The notes: a model not told the origin generated them from the letters alone. A stretch of DNA of 64,000 bases from Affinibrenneria salicis (GCF_008710095.1 NZ_VYKJ01000002.1:143188-207187); one strand, 5' to 3'. Numbered from the stretch's first letter, positions 10,143 through 20,311 are shown. Program-made: numbers and translations.

Positions 10143-10796
10143 ATGTTGATGAACCGTGCGAGGACGTCGCCGAAGGCGTCCACGATGTCCGCACCGGCCG
10201 GCCGCATCGGCGCCGCGCTGATTGCGGTGGTCAGTCTGCTGTTGCTGTCGGGTTGCGTGAGCGTACCCGATGAGATTAAAGGGACGTCCGATACGCCGCA
10301 GCAGGATCTGGTGCGGGTGTTGAATGCGCCGCAGCTGTATGTCGGTCAGGAGGCGCGCTTCGGCGGGCGGGTGGTTGGCGTCAGTAATGAGGAAGGGCGC
10401 AGCCGGCTGGAGATTGTCAGCCTGCCGCTTGACGGCGGCGCCCGCCCGCTATTGGACGAGCCTTCTCCGGGCCGTCTGTACGCCTGGGTCAATGGCTTCC
10501 TCGACCCGGTCGACTTCAGCGATCGGCTGGTGACCGTCGTCGGCACGATCAGCGGCAGCGAGCCGGGTAAAATAGGCCATACGCCTTACCGTTACGTGGT
10601 GCTGCAGACTCAGGGCTATAAGCGCTGGCGCGTGGTGCAACGCGTGGTTACGCCGGATCCATACGGTCCCTGGGGCTGGGGCGGCCGCTATGGTCACGGA
10701 TGGGGACCTGGCTGGGGCCCCGGTTGGGGGCCCGGCTGGCGTTTTGGCGGCGGCTGGTACGGTCCGGCGCAGATACAAACGATCGTGACAGAATAA
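10143..10796 (+). CDS. yeaY: YeaY, Slp-family outer-membrane lipoprotein
   Basis: Predicted lipoprotein of the Slp family. The lipobox LLLLSGC puts the acylated cysteine at residue 38, after a rather long 37-residue signal region; an internal ATG at residue 15 would give a more usual signal. The conserved block [25 protein letters not shown] (quoted in part: VGQEARFGG) and [17 protein letters not shown] matches E. coli YeaY. The C-terminus has a Gly/Trp/Pro-rich low-complexity stretch (about 177-205) before the ending QTIVTE, also seen in E. coli. AGAGG precedes the chosen ATG. Role unknown; Slp proteins are starvation- or stationary-phase-induced. Confidence 0.92.
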   Translation: MLMNRARTSPKASTMSAPAGRIGAALIAVVSLLLLSGCVSVPDEIKGTSDTPQQDLVRVLNAPQLYVGQEARFGGRVVGVSNEEGRSRLEIVSLPLDGGARPLLDEPSPGRLYAWVNGFLDPVDFSDRLVTVVGTISGSEPGKIGHTPYRYVVLQTQGYKRWRVVQRVVTPDPYGPWGWGGRYGHGWGPGWGPGWGPGWRFGGGWYGPAQIQTIVTE

Positions 10797-10820
10797 TGTA
10801 TTGCTCATAAACTACTCCGC

Positions 10821-10850
10821 TCAGGCGACTTCGGTCGCCTGAATTTTTAT
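10821..10850 (+). terminator. Rho-independent terminator after yeaY
   Basis: Perfect 9-bp stem TCAGGCGAC / GTCGCCTGA with a TTCG tetraloop, followed by ATTTTTATT. It ends transcription of the yoaA-tsaB-yeaY direction before fadD. Confidence 0.9.
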
Positions 10851-10967
10851 TATGCACCTCGGGTAAGCGCATTGGTGACCCGGCTCTCAACCCTGACATT
10901 GTTTAAAACCGGCCCGAATGGCTGAGTTAAAATAATGTTAATCATATTGAGGGAATGGGTTATAACG

Positions 10968-12701
10968 ATGCCAGTAAGAAAATATATCGGGAGTGATACC
11001 CTGGAAAAGATCTGGTTATCTCGCTATCCGGCGGATGTCCCGTCTGACATCGATCCTGACCGCTATGCCTCTCTCGCCGACTGGTTCGAACAGGCGGTTG
11101 CGCGTTACGCGGATCGACCCGCCTTTATCAATATGGGCGAGGTGATGACCTATCGCACGCTGGAAGCGCGCAGCCGCGCCTTCGCCGCCTGGTTGCAAAA
11201 CCAGCCGCACCTGCGCAAGGGCGACCGCGTTGCGCTGATGATGCCCAATCTGCTGCAGTATCCGGTGGCGCTGTTTGGCGTACTGCGCGCCGGCATGGTG
11301 GCGGTTAACGTTAATCCGCTATACACGCCGCGTGAACTGGAGCACCAGCTCAAGGATAGCGGCGCGCGTGCGATCGTCATCGTGTCTAATTTCGCCCATA
11401 CGCTGGAAAAAGTCGTCGATAACACATCGTTGCGCCATGTGATCCTGACCAGAATGGGCGATCAGCTCTCCCCGGCCAAAGGTACGCTGGTCAATTTTGT
11501 GGTGAAATACATTAAGCGGCTGGTGCCGAAGTACCATCTGCCCGGCGCGGTGTCATTTCGTAGCGTGCTGCAACAGGGTCGGCGTCTGCAGTACGTCAGG
11601 CCCGCTACCGTCAATACCGATCTGGCCTTTCTGCAATATACCGGCGGCACGACCGGCGTGGCGAAAGGGGCGATGCTGACGCATCGCAATATGCTGGCGA
11701 ACCTGGCGCAGGCGCAGGCGGCCTATGGTCCGGTGATCAATGACGGCCGCGAGCTGATGGTTACCGCGCTGCCGCTGTACCATATTTTTGCGCTGATGGT
11801 GAATTGCCTGCTGTTTATCAATGTGGGCGGGCAAAATTTGTTGATCACCAATCCGCGCGATGTGTCGGGGCTGGTTAAAGAACTGGCGCGTTATCCGTTT
11901 ACCGCCATCAGCGGGGTAAACACCTTGTTTAATGCTTTACTGAATAATCCGGCCTTTCATCAGCTGGATTTCTCGACGCTGCATCTGTCGGTCGGCGGCG
12001 GGATGTCGGTACAGCAGGCGGTGGCGGAGCGCTGGGAAAAGCTGACCGGCCGCCACCTGCTGGAGGGCTACGGTTTGACCGAATGTTCGCCGCTGGTGTC
12101 GGGCAATCCCTACGATCTGACGCGTTATAACGGCAGCATCGGCCTGCCGGTGCCCTCGACCGATATCCGTCTGGTGGATGATAACGGATGCGACGTGCCG
12201 CCCGGCGCGTCCGGCGAAATGTGGATTCGCGGGCCGCAGGTTATGAGCGGCTACTGGCAACAGCCGACGGCTACGGCGGAGGTGATGAAAGACGGCTGGC
12301 TGGCTACCGGTGACATTGTCACGATTGATGCGCAGGGATTCCTGCGTATCATTGATCGCAAGAAAGATATGATCCTGGTATCCGGCTTCAATGTTTATCC
12401 CAGCGAAATCGAGGATGTGGTCACCCGGCATCCAAAGGTCTCCGAAGCGGCGGCGATTGGCGTGCCCAGCGAGGTCTCCGGCGAGGCGGTTAAGGTTTTC
12501 GTGGTCCGGCGCGACGACAGCCTGACCCCGGACGAGCTGGTTACTCATTGTCGCCGGCACTTAACCGGCTACAAGGTGCCGCGTCAGTTTGAGTTCCGCG
12601 ACGAGCTGCCTAAATCCAACGTCGGCAAGATTTTGCGGCGCGAGCTGCGCGACGCGCACAGCACGACGGCGGCGGACGTCGCCGTGCGGCGCAGCGCCTG
12701 A
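10968..12701 (+). CDS. fadD: FadD, long-chain acyl-CoA synthetase
   Basis: Membrane-associated ligase that activates imported long-chain fatty acids to acyl-CoA for beta-oxidation and for FadR sensing. The ATP/AMP signature [13 protein letters not shown], the adenylate-binding motif [12 protein letters not shown] and the FACS-type motif [19 protein letters not shown] are all present. Starting at the ATG at 10968 gives 577 residues, against 561 in E. coli, whose start aligns at [14 protein letters not shown] about 14 residues further in. The frame is open to 10935, and no start has an ideal ribosome-binding site, so the N-terminus is uncertain. rnd is downstream, as in E. coli. Confidence 0.95.
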   Translation: MPVRKYIGSDTLEKIWLSRYPADVPSDIDPDRYASLADWFEQAVARYADRPAFINMGEVMTYRTLEARSRAFAAWLQNQPHLRKGDRVALMMPNLLQYPVALFGVLRAGMVAVNVNPLYTPRELEHQLKDSGARAIVIVSNFAHTLEKVVDNTSLRHVILTRMGDQLSPAKGTLVNFVVKYIKRLVPKYHLPGAVSFRSVLQQGRRLQYVRPATVNTDLAFLQYTGGTTGVAKGAMLTHRNMLANLAQAQAAYGPVINDGRELMVTALPLYHIFALMVNCLLFINVGGQNLLITNPRDVSGLVKELARYPFTAISGVNTLFNALLNNPAFHQLDFSTLHLSVGGGMSVQQAVAERWEKLTGRHLLEGYGLTECSPLVSGNPYDLTRYNGSIGLPVPSTDIRLVDDNGCDVPPGASGEMWIRGPQVMSGYWQQPTATAEVMKDGWLATGDIVTIDAQGFLRIIDRKKDMILVSGFNVYPSEIEDVVTRHPKVSEAAAIGVPSEVSGEAVKVFVVRRDDSLTPDELVTHCRRHLTGYKVPRQFEFRDELPKSNVGKILRRELRDAHSTTAADVAVRRSA

Positions 12702-12896
12702 ACCGCGGCGGGAAATAAAGTCCTGCGGCGGCGCGCCTCGCAGGTTACTATAGCCAGCGGCATTCGGACGACGGCATGACAGCCCGCAAAGGCGTCTCCG
12801 CCCGCCTTGCCTTGCGCGCGGCCGGAGCGATTTAGCGCCTGGGCGGGCGGCGCGTCCTGCGGGACCATAAATTTTTTATAATCAGGAAATGATGTT

Positions 12897-14024
12897 TTGA
12901 ACTATCAGTTGATTACTAGCGATGCCGGCCTGAAGCAGGTTTGCCACCAGGCGCGTGAGTCGCGCAATATTGCGCTGGACACCGAATTTGTCAGGACACG
13001 GACTTACTACCCCCGACTGGGATTGATTCAACTGTATGATGGTGAGCGGTTGTCGTTAATTGACCCTTTACAGATTCAGCAATGGCAGCCGATGCGTGAG
13101 CTGCTGCAGGATGAGCAGGTGGTCAAGTTCCTGCATGCCAGCAGCGAAGATCTGGAGGTGTTCCTCAATGCGTTTGATCAACTGCCGGTTTCGTTTATCG
13201 ATACCCAGGTGGTCGCGGCGTTTCTCGGTCGTCCGCTATCCTGGGGATTCGCCGCGCTGGTGGCCGAATACAGTGGTATCGAACTGGATAAAAGCGAGTC
13301 CCGCACGGACTGGCTGGCCCGCCCGCTCAGCGAGCGGCAGTGCGAATATGCGGCGGCCGACGTCTATTATCTGTTGCCGATCGCGCTGCGGCTGATGGAA
13401 GAGATCCGCGCCGCCGGTTGGCTGGATGCGGCGCGCGACGAATGCCTCGCGCTCTGCCAGCGCAGGCGCGAGGTGCCGGCGCCGGAGAGCGCATACCGCG
13501 ATATCGGCAATGCGTGGCAACTGCGCGGTCGGCAGTTGGCCTGTCTGCAGAAACTGGCCGAGTGGCGTTTGCGTAAAGCCCGGGAGCGCGACAGCGCGGT
13601 AAACTTTATCGTGCGCGAAGAACATTTGTGGCAGGTCGCACGTTATTTGCCGGGATCGCTGGGTGAACTGGATTCGCTTGGACTGAGCGGGCCGGAAATT
13701 CGTTACCATGGCAAAACGCTGCTGGCGCTGGTGGCCGAAACGCGCGATATGGACGAGAGCCGCTATCCGGCGCCGGTGATTAACCTGATTGATTATCCGG
13801 GCTATAAGAAAGCCTTTAAGGACGTTAAGGCGCTGGTGCAGCAGACCAGCGAACGCAGCGGTTTGTCAGCCGAGCTGCTGGCATCGCGGCGCCAGATTAA
13901 CCGGCTGCTGAACTGGCACTGGCATCTTGGCGCGCAGGATAAGGAAACGCCGCCCGATATGCTGAGTGGATGGCGCAATACGCTGTTCAGTAATGCATTG
14001 AGCGAACTGCTGCAGCAGTATTAA
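12897..14024 (+). CDS. rnd: RNase D
   Basis: 3'-5' exoribonuclease that trims tRNA and other small stable RNA precursors. It has 375 residues, as in E. coli. DEDD motifs are visible: ALDTEFVRTRTYYP, LHASSEDLEVF and CEYAAADVYYLLP; an HRDC domain follows (about 210-295), then a C-terminal HRDC-like region ending in SRRQINRLLNWHWHLG. The start is TTG, the same unusual codon used by E. coli rnd, and a run of six T at 12871-12876 lies 20 bases upstream, recalling the U-rich leader needed for rnd translation in E. coli. Confidence 0.96.
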   Translation: MNYQLITSDAGLKQVCHQARESRNIALDTEFVRTRTYYPRLGLIQLYDGERLSLIDPLQIQQWQPMRELLQDEQVVKFLHASSEDLEVFLNAFDQLPVSFIDTQVVAAFLGRPLSWGFAALVAEYSGIELDKSESRTDWLARPLSERQCEYAAADVYYLLPIALRLMEEIRAAGWLDAARDECLALCQRRREVPAPESAYRDIGNAWQLRGRQLACLQKLAEWRLRKARERDSAVNFIVREEHLWQVARYLPGSLGELDSLGLSGPEIRYHGKTLLALVAETRDMDESRYPAPVINLIDYPGYKKAFKDVKALVQQTSERSGLSAELLASRRQINRLLNWHWHLGAQDKETPPDMLSGWRNTLFSNALSELLQQY

Positions 14025-14092
14025 AAACGGTTCGGCGGCTGGCCGTCGGGCAATCGACGCTAATGTATATCGTCGATGTCAGGGAGAAGGCG

Positions 14093-14593
14093 ATGACTTC
14101 ATCTTTAGCCGGCGCCTTGACGACGGCGTTGGCGCTGTACTCAGGCGTCTGCGCCGCCGGGGCTGGCGCCGTTGAACCGGCGGATCCTGTCTCGTTTGCC
14201 GCGGCCACGGCCGGCTTTAGCCAGTGCCGGCTGGGCGATCTGTATATCGACGAGTACAGCGGCGCTACGCGCAATGCCTGGCTGCGCTCGCAGGAAGATA
14301 AACGCTGCGACCAGGACGACCAACTGGCCAGCTATTGCATTAATGAACGCTTTCACGACCTCGCCGTTAGCAGGCTGGCGGTGCCTAAAACCACGCTGCC
14401 GGTATTCGCGCTGTATTTTACTGCCGATTTGGCGACGGCGCGCGCCGCGCTGAGCCGGGCTCTCGGCAGCGAGTTTCGGCCATCGACGGCGGTAGCGCAG
14501 GGCAGTCGACCGGAACTGCTGGCGGATCCCGAGGATTCGCGCCGCTCAGTGCTGTGTGCACCCGGCAGCAGTAAAAAACGCTGGCGCAAATAA
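14093..14593 (+). CDS. Hypothetical exported protein
   Basis: Not recognised as a known family. From the ATG at 14093, preceded by GGGAGAAGGC, the protein has 166 residues. It starts with a likely Sec signal peptide (MTSSLAGALTTALALYSG then VCAAGAGA), and the mature part has several cysteines (in QCRLGD, KRCDQDD, SYCINER, VLCAPG), suggesting a disulfide-bonded periplasmic protein. It ends in the basic tail SSKKRWRK. The frame is open to an earlier ATG at 14063, but that would bury the signal peptide. It stands alone between rnd and the convergent minCDE operon. Function unknown. Confidence 0.6.
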   Translation: MTSSLAGALTTALALYSGVCAAGAGAVEPADPVSFAAATAGFSQCRLGDLYIDEYSGATRNAWLRSQEDKRCDQDDQLASYCINERFHDLAVSRLAVPKTTLPVFALYFTADLATARAALSRALGSEFRPSTAVAQGSRPELLADPEDSRRSVLCAPGSSKKRWRK

Positions 14594-14834
14594 GGCGATC
14601 GACATACCTTTTTTACGGCGCCGGTTTTTCGCCATTACTGCACGAAGATAATCAGGTGATATCGGCGACGCGCCATTGCCGGTATATATTTGCTCAGAGT
14701 GACGCCGAATATCCGACTGCTAAATAAAACGAATCAGCCATCGGACGATTAGTCTGCGTTTTGTCGGGAATAAAGCCTGAACGGAGCAAAGGGAATAAGC
14801 GCAGGGGAAAGATAAAGGCTGGATATAAATACAG

Positions 14835-14859
14835 CTCTCCCTGCATTGCGCAGGGAGAG
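14835..14859 (-). terminator. Hairpin terminator after minE
   Basis: Ten-base perfect inverted repeat CTCTCCCTGC / GCAGGGAGAG with a 5-base loop, 15 bases past the minE stop. The T-tract after it on the minus strand is weak (CTGTATTTAT), so it may terminate partially or protect the 3' end. Confidence 0.65.
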
Positions 14860-14874
14860 ATTATGATTTTGGGA

Positions 14875-15144
14875 TCATTTAGGTGTTTCTTCCGCCTCCG
14901 GCAAAGTGACATTCAGTTCGAGCACTGAAATATCATCTCCCTTTTGTTCCAGCTGCACGGTCACCATTTCCGGATCTATCTGTACATATTTACAGATGAC
15001 CTCCAGAATATCGCGTTTTAACTGCGGTAAATAATGGGGTTCACTATCACCACGACGTCGCTCCGCGACAATAATTTGCAGCCGTTCCTTGGCAATATTG
15101 GCTGTCGTTTTTTTGCGGGACAGAAAGAAGTCGAGTAATGCCAT
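14875..15144 (-). CDS. minE: MinE, topological specificity factor for division
   Basis: Activates the ATPase of MinD at the membrane and drives the pole-to-pole Min oscillation that places the Z-ring at midcell. It has 89 residues. The N-terminal membrane-targeting segment is [12 protein letters not shown], the MinD-contact region follows ([15 protein letters not shown]), and the C-terminal half is the dimerising specificity domain. It lies 3 bases after minD, in the minCDE operon, in the normal order. Confidence 0.97.
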   Translation of the reverse strand: MALLDFFLSRKKTTANIAKERLQIIVAERRRGDSEPHYLPQLKRDILEVICKYVQIDPEMVTVQLEQKGDDISVLELNVTLPEAEETPK

Positions 15145-15147
15145 AAT

Positions 15148-15960
15148 TTATCCCCCAAAAAGGCGTTTAAGGAAGCCTTTCTTCTCTTCTTCAACGAAGC
15201 GGAAAGGACGATCTTCCCCTAACAGGCGTTCTACGGTATCCGAATAGGCTTTACCTGCATCGGACTCATGATCGAGGATGACGGGTTCACCCTGGTTGGA
15301 TGCCCGCAGTACGGATTGATCTTCCGGAATGACGCCGACCAGCGGAATGCGCAGGATTTCCAGCACGTCTTCCATGCTCAGCATATCGCCGCGGCTGACG
15401 CGGCCCGGGTTGTAGCGGGTGAGCAACAAATGTTCCTTAATCGGCTCTTCGGAACGCTCGGCCCGGCGCGATTTGGACGACAGGATGCCGAGAATGCGGT
15501 CGGAGTCACGCACCGAAGAGACTTCCGGGTTGGTGGTGATAACGGCTTCGTCGGCGAAATAGAGCGCCATCAGCGCCCCGGTTTCAATGCCGGCCGGCGA
15601 GTCGCAAACAATGAAATCAAAGCTCATTGCGGCTAAATCATCCAGCACTTTCTCCACGCCTTCGCGTGTCAGGGCATCTTTGTCGCGGGTCTGCGAGGCA
15701 GGCAGAATATACAAATTCTCAGTGCGCTTATCTTTGATTAACGCCTGATTTAAGGTGGCGTCGCCCTGAATCACATTGACGAAATCGTACACGACGCGGC
15801 GTTCACAGCCCATGATCAGATCAAGGTTACGCAGACCGATATCGAAATCGATGACAACGGTTTTTTTTCCTTTCTGGGCTAAACCGGTAGCAATGGCCGC
15901 GCTCGAAGTAGTCTTGCCAACGCCCCCTTTACCCGATGTAACAACAATAATGCGTGCCAT
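15148..15960 (-). CDS. minD: MinD, septum-site-determining ATPase
   Basis: Membrane-binding ParA/MinD-type ATPase that recruits MinC to the membrane and is displaced by MinE. It has 270 residues. The deviant Walker A KGGVGKTT lies at residues 10-17, with signature Lys11 and Lys16. Switch motifs VIDFDIGLRNLD and VCDSPAGIETGA are present, and the C-terminal amphipathic targeting helix is EEKKGFLKRLFGG. It follows minC after about 138 bases, a longer gap than in E. coli, with GC-rich imperfect inverted repeats around 16010-16070. Confidence 0.98.
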   Translation of the reverse strand: MARIIVVTSGKGGVGKTTSSAAIATGLAQKGKKTVVIDFDIGLRNLDLIMGCERRVVYDFVNVIQGDATLNQALIKDKRTENLYILPASQTRDKDALTREGVEKVLDDLAAMSFDFIVCDSPAGIETGALMALYFADEAVITTNPEVSSVRDSDRILGILSSKSRRAERSEEPIKEHLLLTRYNPGRVSRGDMLSMEDVLEILRIPLVGVIPEDQSVLRASNQGEPVILDHESDAGKAYSDTVERLLGEDRPFRFVEEEKKGFLKRLFGG

Positions 15961-16098
15961 AAGTGATTCCTTGTCGAAAGGGCTTATATACCCCTTAATC
16001 TTTCATGTCGCAGGCGCACCGGCTTCTCTCCCGCCCGGGCGCTTAGCTGACTAAGCCGCCGGGATTCGTTCGTTCGCCGTCTTCCTGCCTCCTGAAAT

Positions 16099-16794
16099 CT
16101 ATTGGGTATAGTCTAAAGATTGAATGTTTAAGGTATTATCCAACAGGTTCAGACGCGCTGCCTGTCCGAAAAACGCAGGCGGTATCTGATCGCTGAGCCA
16201 ATATCTCCCGGCAATGGAAACCAATTCTGCCGCCAGATGGGTACAGAAGATCTGGCAGCTAGCGTCTCCGGATACGCCGGCTAAGGCCCGGCCACGCATC
16301 ATGCCGTAAATATGAATATTGCCGTCGGCAATCACTTCCGCGCCGGCACTGACCTGACTGGTAATAATCAGATCGCAATTGCGGGCGTAAATTTGCTGGC
16401 CGGAGCGCACCGGCGCGCTAACGACCCGGGTTTTGCTCACCACGGGCGCGGCCGGTACCGGCTCTGCGGCGCGGCGCGGCGGCAACTCCTTGCCTTCGCT
16501 TAGCAGAGGCAGACCGGCGTCGGCGATCGCCTGCCGCAGCCGTTCGTCCTTGCATCCGCTGACACCGACAACGTGCAGCCCGGCGGAGGAGATGGCCTGC
16601 TGCACCGGCAGCCAGTCGAGAGCCGTATCCACGGCGCTGACGTTAATGACCACCGGGGCATTTTTCAGAAATGCGGGGGCTTGTTCCACCTTTTCCTGCA
16701 GTGCCTGGTAAATTACCTCGGGCTGTGCATCATGCACATGGACAACCGACAAGGTAAAGCTGCTGCCTTTTAGCTCAATTGGCGTTTGTGACAT
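16099..16794 (-). CDS. minC: MinC, division inhibitor
   Basis: Blocks FtsZ polymerisation away from midcell when carried to the membrane by MinD. It has 231 residues, like E. coli MinC. The N-terminal FtsZ-inhibiting domain (about 1-110) is joined by a Pro/Ala-rich linker ([13 protein letters not shown], about 108-125) to the C-terminal beta-helical domain, with [20 protein letters not shown] and [10 protein letters not shown], the MinD-binding, dimerising part. First gene of minCDE. Confidence 0.97.
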   Translation of the reverse strand: MSQTPIELKGSSFTLSVVHVHDAQPEVIYQALQEKVEQAPAFLKNAPVVINVSAVDTALDWLPVQQAISSAGLHVVGVSGCKDERLRQAIADAGLPLLSEGKELPPRRAAEPVPAAPVVSKTRVVSAPVRSGQQIYARNCDLIITSQVSAGAEVIADGNIHIYGMMRGRALAGVSGDASCQIFCTHLAAELVSIAGRYWLSDQIPPAFFGQAARLNLLDNTLNIQSLDYTQ

Positions 16795-16822
16795 CTATTC
16801 TGACCCAGTCTCTGCATCTTTT

Positions 16823-17110
16823 TATACCCGTCATACTTCAGGTTGCAGCTGCGTCGGCGTCGCTCAGGCGGCAGGCCCCTTTTGGGGCCTCTGTCCGGCG
16901 GAGCCGACGCCAGCGGCGTGCAAATCCGCACCTGGCGGACTTGTCACCCGAACCACTTACTGGTGTAAGCGCATCGGGATGAACGAGCCTCATCCTGAAG
17001 CTCCCCTTCGGGCAGCGCCTGCCGCGTAACGCGGCGCATAAAGGGCCAACGCCCGGCGTTGTTCAAAACGATAACGTTTTGCCCTGCAACTCGAATTATT
17101 TAGGTTATAG
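16823..17110. repeat. Dispersed enterobacterial repeat, long variant
   Basis: Non-coding element between minC and ycgL. Its ends, TATACCCGTCATACTTCAGG on the left and CAACTCGAATTATTTAGG on the right, match those of the shorter copy at 20962-21089, and both contain CACCCGAA...CACTTACT-type central sequence. This copy is about 288 bp instead of 128 because extra hairpin-forming sequence is inserted, including GGGCCAACGC..GGCGTTG and CAAAAC......GTTTTG. Those hairpins resemble those in the tRNA-Tyr repeats at 59233. It looks like a MITE-type element. Confidence 0.75.
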
Positions 17111-17226
17111 CCATCTTTTATCTCCGCAATAGACGCCTGAGCAGAATATTCCGGAGCGCTGCAAGCATGTTATAGTCACAATTATATACAGGCAAGACGG
17201 CATTCCCATTAAATAGAGTAAAAAAA

Positions 17227-17499
17227 ATGTTTTGTGTGATCTATCGGAGTACTAAACGCGACCAGACATATCTTTATGTCGAAAAAAAAGACGATTTCTC
17301 CCGCGTGCCGCCAGAACTGATGAAAAGTTTCGGCACGCCCCGTTTAGCGATGCTATTACCGCTGGACGGCAGTAAAAAACTTGCTTCGGCGGATATAGAA
17401 AAAGTAAAACAATCCCTGCGCGAGCAGGGGTTTTATCTACAGGTTCCGCCGCCGCTGGAAAGTTTATTAACGCAGCATCAGAAAAATGAAAAAAGATAA
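17227..17499 (+). CDS. ycgL: YcgL-domain protein
   Basis: Small conserved protein of the YcgL family, 90 residues, function not established. It starts [20 protein letters not shown] and contains the family strings [13 protein letters not shown] and [14 protein letters not shown]. It is divergent from minC and upstream of ycgM, as in E. coli. The region just before the ATG is A-rich without a clear Shine-Dalgarno. Confidence 0.93.
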   Translation: MFCVIYRSTKRDQTYLYVEKKDDFSRVPPELMKSFGTPRLAMLLPLDGSKKLASADIEKVKQSLREQGFYLQVPPPLESLLTQHQKNEKR

Positions 17500-17781
17500 T
17501 ACAGCGACCATTTTCAGATAATGCCTGGCGCGCAGTACCCTGGCTAAAGGCATTTTCGTTGCTGATCGACGGCGGCAGGTTTATCCCATGAGATGCGTAT
17601 TGCGTGCGTTTTGACGGGCGGACGGATAATCGCAGGCGCGTACCGCGCGGCGGCACAAATCTTTTGGTATCTGCGGCTATCGTTATTACTGTTTTCCCGG
17701 CGATGGCGGTATGATGGCTCGGCGACAGGCAGTGAAGACATACAACAATGGCTCGTAATGACATGGGGCAGGAGAATATTC

Positions 17782-18438
17782 ATGTATCAACATAGAGACT
17801 GGCAGGGCGCTCTGCTCGACTTTCCGGTGAATAAAGTTGTATGTGTTGGCAGCAATTATGCGGCACATATTCAGGAGATGGGTAGCGCAACGCCTGTTGA
17901 ACCGGTGTTGTTCATCAAACCGGAAACGGCATTGTGCGATCTGCGCCAGCCGGTGGCTATTCCAAAGAATCTGGGGTCGGTGCACCATGAAGTGGAACTG
18001 GCCGTGCTGATCGGTACGCCGCTCAAACAGGCGAACGAGGAGCGCGTCGCCCGGGCCATCGCCGGTTATGGCGTGGCGCTGGATCTCACGTTGCGCGATT
18101 TGCAGGCGACGCTGAAAAAAGCCGGGCAGCCGTGGGAACGGGCTAAAGGTTTCGACGGATCCTGCCCGATTTCCGGCTTTATTCCCGTCGCCGAATTCGG
18201 CGATCCGCAGCAGACGGATCTGGGCGTTAAGGTGAATGATGAAGTGCGTCAGCAGGGCAACACGCGCGATATGATCACGCCGATCCTGCCGCTGATTGCC
18301 TATATGAGCCGCTTTTTCACGCTGCGCGCGGGCGACATTATTCTGACCGGCACGCCGCAGGGCGTCGGCCCGATCCAATCCGGCGATATGCTGAAGATTA
18401 CGCTGAACGATAAGACGCTGAATACCCGTATCATTTAA
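17782..18438 (+). CDS. ycgM: YcgM, fumarylacetoacetate-hydrolase-family protein
   Basis: FAH-superfamily enzyme; relatives act as acylpyruvate hydrolases or oxaloacetate-type decarboxylases/tautomerases, so a small beta-keto acid substrate is likely but unproven. From the ATG at 17782 (GGAG upstream) it has 218 residues, against 219 in E. coli. Metal-binding and catalytic strings are VHHEVELAVLIG, GYGVALDLTLRDLQ, KGFDGSCP and ILTGTPQGVGP. The frame is open 63 codons upstream, but that extension has no family similarity. Confidence 0.95.
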   Translation: MYQHRDWQGALLDFPVNKVVCVGSNYAAHIQEMGSATPVEPVLFIKPETALCDLRQPVAIPKNLGSVHHEVELAVLIGTPLKQANEERVARAIAGYGVALDLTLRDLQATLKKAGQPWERAKGFDGSCPISGFIPVAEFGDPQQTDLGVKVNDEVRQQGNTRDMITPILPLIAYMSRFFTLRAGDIILTGTPQGVGPIQSGDMLKITLNDKTLNTRII

Positions 18439-18582
18439 TTTCTGTCCGCCACCCGTCGCGGCGGGTGGTTGCTGTCGATGTTCGTCCGCCGCGCCGTTTC
18501 CTTCTTAACTTACCGCTTCGTTTGTCAGATCGGCCATGCTGAACTAAGTTGATAACTCACGTTGCAGGAGAGGAGTTGCGAT

Positions 18583-18741
18583 ATGGGATTCTGGCGTATT
18601 GTCTTTACTATTATTGTGCCGCCGTTCGGCGTTTTACTGGGCAAAGGTCTGGGGTGGGCATTCGTGCTGAACATTATTTTAACCCTGCTGGGCTATTTCC
18701 CGGGCCTTATTCACGCCTTTTGGGTGCAGACAAAAGATTAA
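18583..18741 (+). CDS. yqaE: YqaE, PMP3-family small membrane protein
   Basis: A 52-residue hydrophobic protein beginning MGFWRIVFTIIVPPFGVLLG and ending HAFWVQTKD, almost identical to E. coli YqaE. PMP3 proteins are two-helix membrane peptides linked to stress and membrane potential; the bacterial role is unclear. Two membrane helices are visible (about 4-22 and 26-46), joined by GKGLGWAF. AGGAG sits 7 bases before the ATG. In E. coli yqaE lies elsewhere, so its place between ycgM and ycgN is a local difference. Confidence 0.93.
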   Translation: MGFWRIVFTIIVPPFGVLLGKGLGWAFVLNIILTLLGYFPGLIHAFWVQTKD

Positions 18742-18804
18742 CTGAGGCTTGCCTGCGCCGGGCAAACCCGTTATACAGTGCACCCCCTTTGATTAAAACC
18801 GGAT

Positions 18805-19257
18805 ATGACCATGAATCAGGCGCCTTTTTGGCAGCGAAAAACACTGGATGAAATGACCGATAACGAGTGGGAATCACTGTGTGATGGTTGCGGCCAGTGC
18901 TGCCTGAATAAGTTGATCGACGCAGATACCGATGAACTCTATTTTACCAATGTGGCCTGCAACCAGCTAAACATCAAAAGCTGTCAGTGCCGTAACTACG
19001 CGCGCCGGTTCGAGTTTGAACCTGACTGTATCAAACTGACGCGCGAGAATTTGTTGAGCTTTGACTGGCTGCCGCCAACCTGCTCTTATCGTCTGATCCA
19101 TGAGGGCAAAGGGTTGCCGCACTGGCACCCGATGCTGACCGGATCGAAGGCGGCGATGCACGGGGAACGTATCTCGGTGCGTCACATCGCCGTGCGCGAA
19201 AGCGAAGTGGTGGACTGGCAGGATCACATTTTAAATAAGCCGGACTGGGCGCGCTGA
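18805..19257 (+). CDS. ycgN: YcgN, UPF0260 cysteine-rich protein
   Basis: Conserved YkgJ/UPF0260-type protein, 150 residues, function unknown. Cysteine clusters [19 protein letters not shown] and later single cysteines suggest a bound metal or iron-sulfur cluster. The strings [11 protein letters not shown] and [18 protein letters not shown] match E. coli YcgN. Two ATGs six bases apart are possible starts. It marks the left border of the accessory region; an integrase remnant begins 22 bases downstream. Confidence 0.93.
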   Translation: MTMNQAPFWQRKTLDEMTDNEWESLCDGCGQCCLNKLIDADTDELYFTNVACNQLNIKSCQCRNYARRFEFEPDCIKLTRENLLSFDWLPPTCSYRLIHEGKGLPHWHPMLTGSKAAMHGERISVRHIAVRESEVVDWQDHILNKPDWAR

Positions 19258-19278
19258 TAGTTGAAAATAAAAATTTTT

Positions 19279-19497
19279 TTAATTCTGATTTAAAACGTGG
19301 GGCATGAGTGGGGCATTACTGGAAAAATTAGCATTTAAGATGCTCAGTTGGTCGACATTGCTGTCAGTGATCCATTTTCCATAAACGCTGTAGACCATCT
19401 GTACTGATGTATGGCCCATTTGCGCGGCAATAAAGTCAGGTTTTACTCCGACGCTTAACGTCCGGCATGAGAAGGTATGTCTTGATTCGTAAGTTCT
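19279..19497 (-). pseudogene. Tyrosine-recombinase (phage integrase) C-terminal remnant
   Basis: About 72 codons encode the end of a phage-type integrase. SRHTF gives the second catalytic Arg with its His, QMGHTSVQMVYSVYGKW gives the conserved His and the nucleophile Tyr, and the tail PLMPHVL is typical. Upstream the frame turns abruptly into Ala/Thr low-complexity sequence without integrase similarity, so the N-terminal domain and first catalytic Arg are gone. It lies right after ycgN in convergent orientation, marking a former integration event. Confidence 0.75.
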
Positions 19498-20311
19498 TCG
19501 GGGGCGTGTGCGCGCAGCAGTCATGGGGCGTTCAGCGCAGATCGCCGCAACAGCCGCAACAACGGCATCCGTGGCTGGCATCGCGACGGCAACTGCGGTT
19601 GGCACGGCTTCTGCAGCGACGATGACGGCCTGGCTGCGCGGGTTGCGTACATCGGTTCATTGGGTGCGGCGGCGGTTGTCGGGGGCAGCGTTGCTTGCCG
19701 GGCCAGGTTTGATATCGGCTCTTTCCGGAAAGAGGAAGAACGGCGGCCCCGCGCTTGCTGGTGGCCTATGTCAGGTCGGCTGGGGATTTATAAATCCAGC
19801 GCGGGTAAGCAGTCTATGATTCCGGGCGATAACGGAAGCGTTATCCGCGACCAAAACCTCGGGACGGCTAAATAGCTTCGCATAATAGCGCTACACCTAC
19901 CCTGCAGGTTGAGTGACAACGATATTATGATTAAATCATAATCAACTGTTTTTAATGATTATTTAAATGCTCTTATCATCAGTTACGCGCTGTGGCATGG
20001 TCAAAAGTGAAGCATTAATGCGCGAAGCTATTTAGTGTCAGTCGTGGCCTGAGCGTAACGCACAATGTGTACAATTATGCGAGTGATGCGCAGGTGTAAA
20101 ACACATCAAGTCAAATAGCCGTGAGTTGCTTGTCTAAACATTCATCACGGACGTTGACAGTGGAGGCTCAATGTCGACTCAGCTTCAGCCAACTTTTGGG
20201 TTGTCCAGTCACGCCAATGGAGACGACAAATTACTAACGTTATCGATTTTTTATTGCCGCAAAAAAACAAGATGATAGGATTAATCTTAGTTTACCAATG
20301 GGGATAGGAAA
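19498..20311. other. Accessory non-coding stretch after the integrase remnant
   Basis: About 800 bases without a gene I can support. 19500-19830 is GC-rich and open on the plus strand in more than one frame, with Ala/Thr-rich translation and no recognisable domain. From about 19920 it becomes AT-rich, with an imperfect palindrome at 19926-19945 (TGATTAAATCATAATCA). It probably contains prophage debris. Confidence 0.35.

Noticed and set aside
19508..19819. 103-codon plus-strand frame after the integrase remnant
   Set aside because: Ala/Thr-rich start and no recognised domain; overlapping frames are equally open, so prophage debris is more likely than a gene.
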